From positions 3,410,001 to 3,474,000 of the forward strand of contig OZ241973.1 in the NCBI GenBank assembly GCA_965204295.1: a DNA stretch of 64,000 nucleotides, given 5' to 3'. Of the stretch, positions 62,964-64,000 are shown in pieces. Source of the DNA: JAWKWH01 sp965204295 (lineage in GTDB: Bacteria; Pseudomonadota; Alphaproteobacteria; Rhizobiales; Rhizobiaceae). Made by a program: the position numbers and the translations under genes. The notes beneath the pieces are model-generated. The model saw only the letters and a program-made list of their open reading frames with translations. It searched no databases and had not been told where the DNA came from. Within the stretch, counting starts at the first letter, position 1. Each line of letters begins with the position of its first letter.

Positions 62964-64000
62964 CTATTGCGGCGCGACCGCGAGCCGCAACGGCCTTTCG
63001 ATCATTCTTGCAAGCTGCTCCAGCCGCCACGACGGTCTGTCGCCGTAAAGGCCGGCGAGATCGGCCGGCAGCCGCAGTTCCAGACCGCCGTCGCCAACTG
63101 CAACCCATTTCAGTCGCGGGATGACCCCGGGCATGGCCGCGGACAGCAGATATCCGACCCGCATCAAACCCGCCGCGAGTTTCGCGCGCTCGAACGATCT
63201 CGCTCCGGCGACTTCAACGAGCGCGGGCGAGACCTTCGCCGCCAGACCTTCGTGCCGGAACGCGGTGGCGAGGGCGATAAACGCCCGCCCGGGATGATCG
63301 ATTCCGACAAACGAGGTGTGCGAAATCACATTGAGCGATTGAGCGCCGCGATATTCCGGATGCGCCCGCCAGCCGATGTCGGCCAACATGCATGAGGCGC
63401 GCCGGCACCTCGCCTCGTCGGCGGTCTCGTCCACGCCGAATTTCCCGAACGAACGCCCGGTCCAGTCAGCCATCTCCCGGGCGTGCGCGATGGACCGGGA
63501 GCGAAGCAGCGCCAGTTCCCCGGCGGCGGCGGCAAGCGGGTCCAGATCGCGCTCGACATCGTTCAGAAGCGAATACAGATAACCTTCCCGCACCCCGAGA
63601 GCCGACACTTCGATATGGGCCGGCCGCATGATCCTGATGATTTCCTCCAGCACGATCGCGCCATAGGGCAACAGCGACCGGCGGTTCTTCGATACGCTGC
63701 CGATGCCCTTGACCGATTCGATTTCTCCCGACGACACCCGGCGCAGAAAACCGGCGATCCGAGCGGGCCTCATCGCGTAATGGTGTATGACGCCGAGAGG
63801 ATAGCCGTCCGAGTTCATGTGAAGACGGGCGAGATTTCTCCATGTTCCGCCCACCGCGTAGAAGACCCGCCCCCTGCCCTTCGCGAGCCAGGACGCGCGC
63901 TTGAGTTCGGATGCCACGATCCCGCGAACCCTGCCAAGATCCTCCCCCGCCATGTCGCGCAGGCGCAGGCCGCCGAGCGGCAGGGTGATGCCGTCGCCGA
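62964..64000 (-). CDS. ppx: exopolyphosphatase of the Ppx/GppA family (5' end outside window)
   Basis: The frame is open to the right edge of the window, so the N-terminus lies beyond base 64000; about 345 codons are visible. The segment LPLGGLRLRD at the edge and FYAVGGTWRNLARLHM are the ASKHA phosphate-loop parts of Ppx/GppA. ALGVREGYLYSLL and the C-terminal HD-like helical part (DIGWRAHPEYRG, SHTSFVGIDHPGRAFIALA) are typical of the long alphaproteobacterial form. It breaks down polyphosphate or pppGpp. ppx follows rnd in many alphaproteobacteria; here they are convergent and separated by the Hint islet. Confidence 0.93.
   Translation of the reverse strand, partial: GDGITLPLGGLRLRDMAGEDLGRVRGIVASELKRASWLAKGRGRVFYAVGGTWRNLARLHMNSDGYPLGVIHHYAMRPARIAGFLRRVSSGEIESVKGIGSVSKNRRSLLPYGAIVLEEIIRIMRPAHIEVSALGVREGYLYSLLNDVERDLDPLAAAAGELALLRSRSIAHAREMADWTGRSFGKFGVDETADEARCRRASCMLADIGWRAHPEYRGAQSLNVISHTSFVGIDHPGRAFIALATAFRHEGLAAKVSPALVEVAGARSFERAKLAAGLMRVGYLLSAAMPGVIPRLKWVAVGDGGLELRLPADLAGLYGDRPSWRLEQLARMIERPLRLAVAPQ

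Overview
The window is a single high-GC chromosome segment of an alphaproteobacterium. The gene order (tRNA-Pro, merR-like, ihfA, fabH, plsX, yceD, CBP3-type chaperone, bamE, hppA; then nusB, ribH, ribE, ribD, nrdR, glyA; then an LdtR-type regulator with an L,D-transpeptidase, a DUF6163 protein, hemB, RDD, bpt, parC; then rnd and ppx) is the kind of synteny seen in Hyphomicrobiales (Rhizobiales). A DddP-type DMSP lyase at the left edge suggests a marine or otherwise DMSP-exposed relative. No plasmid, phage or transposase gene is visible.

Region 1 (1-16.4 kb) is an accessory one-carbon cluster. It holds a DddP-like enzyme, a PhnD-like binding protein, a fatty acid desaturase, an XRE regulator, a betaine/DMSP-type homocysteine methyltransferase, a Fe-S protein, an MttB-family methyltransferase without pyrrolysine, its corrinoid protein, a DUF1638 protein, an ExoD protein, a small PF13769-like protein, a split MetV/MetF methylenetetrahydrofolate reductase, a methyltetrahydrofolate:corrinoid methyltransferase, a ferredoxin-ASKHA corrinoid activase and a frameshifted haloacid dehalogenase. 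Together these make a complete route: methylated substrate to MttB-like enzyme to corrinoid protein to tetrahydrofolate, then oxidation through MetFV, with the activase repairing inactive Co(II). Two copies of the same 22-bp palindrome precede the homocysteine methyltransferase and the methyltetrahydrofolate methyltransferase, suggesting one regulon.

Region 2 (16.5-22.2 kb) is mostly housekeeping: DUF1330, DUF192, a double cold-shock-domain protein, glyoxalase I, propionyl-CoA carboxylase beta and NAD synthetase. Region 3 (22.4-29.6 kb) is a tightly overlapping type I restriction-modification operon, hsdM-hsdS-TIR-hsdR, with a TIR-like effector gene embedded in it, next to a tRNA-Pro(GGG) gene.

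Region 4 (30-58.5 kb) is the conserved chromosomal backbone: lipid and fatty acid start genes, the riboflavin cluster, nrdR/glyA, peptidoglycan cross-linking, haem synthesis, N-degron tagging (bpt), topoisomerase IV, a small heat shock protein with an FNR/FixK-like box, two MFS transporters and RNase D.

Region 5 (58.5-62.9 kb) is an islet of three tandem Hint-domain genes inserted between rnd and ppx. Each gene has the same architecture: a TTGACN-16 bp-TANANT promoter, a 16-18 bp tandem repeat array that starts about where transcription should start (about 2, 19 and 11 copies), a conserved leader with an inverted repeat, then a protein with a variable N-terminal part and an almost invariant Hint domain. 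This promoter-repeat-leader-Hint cassette is the most unusual structure in the window. The window ends inside ppx.
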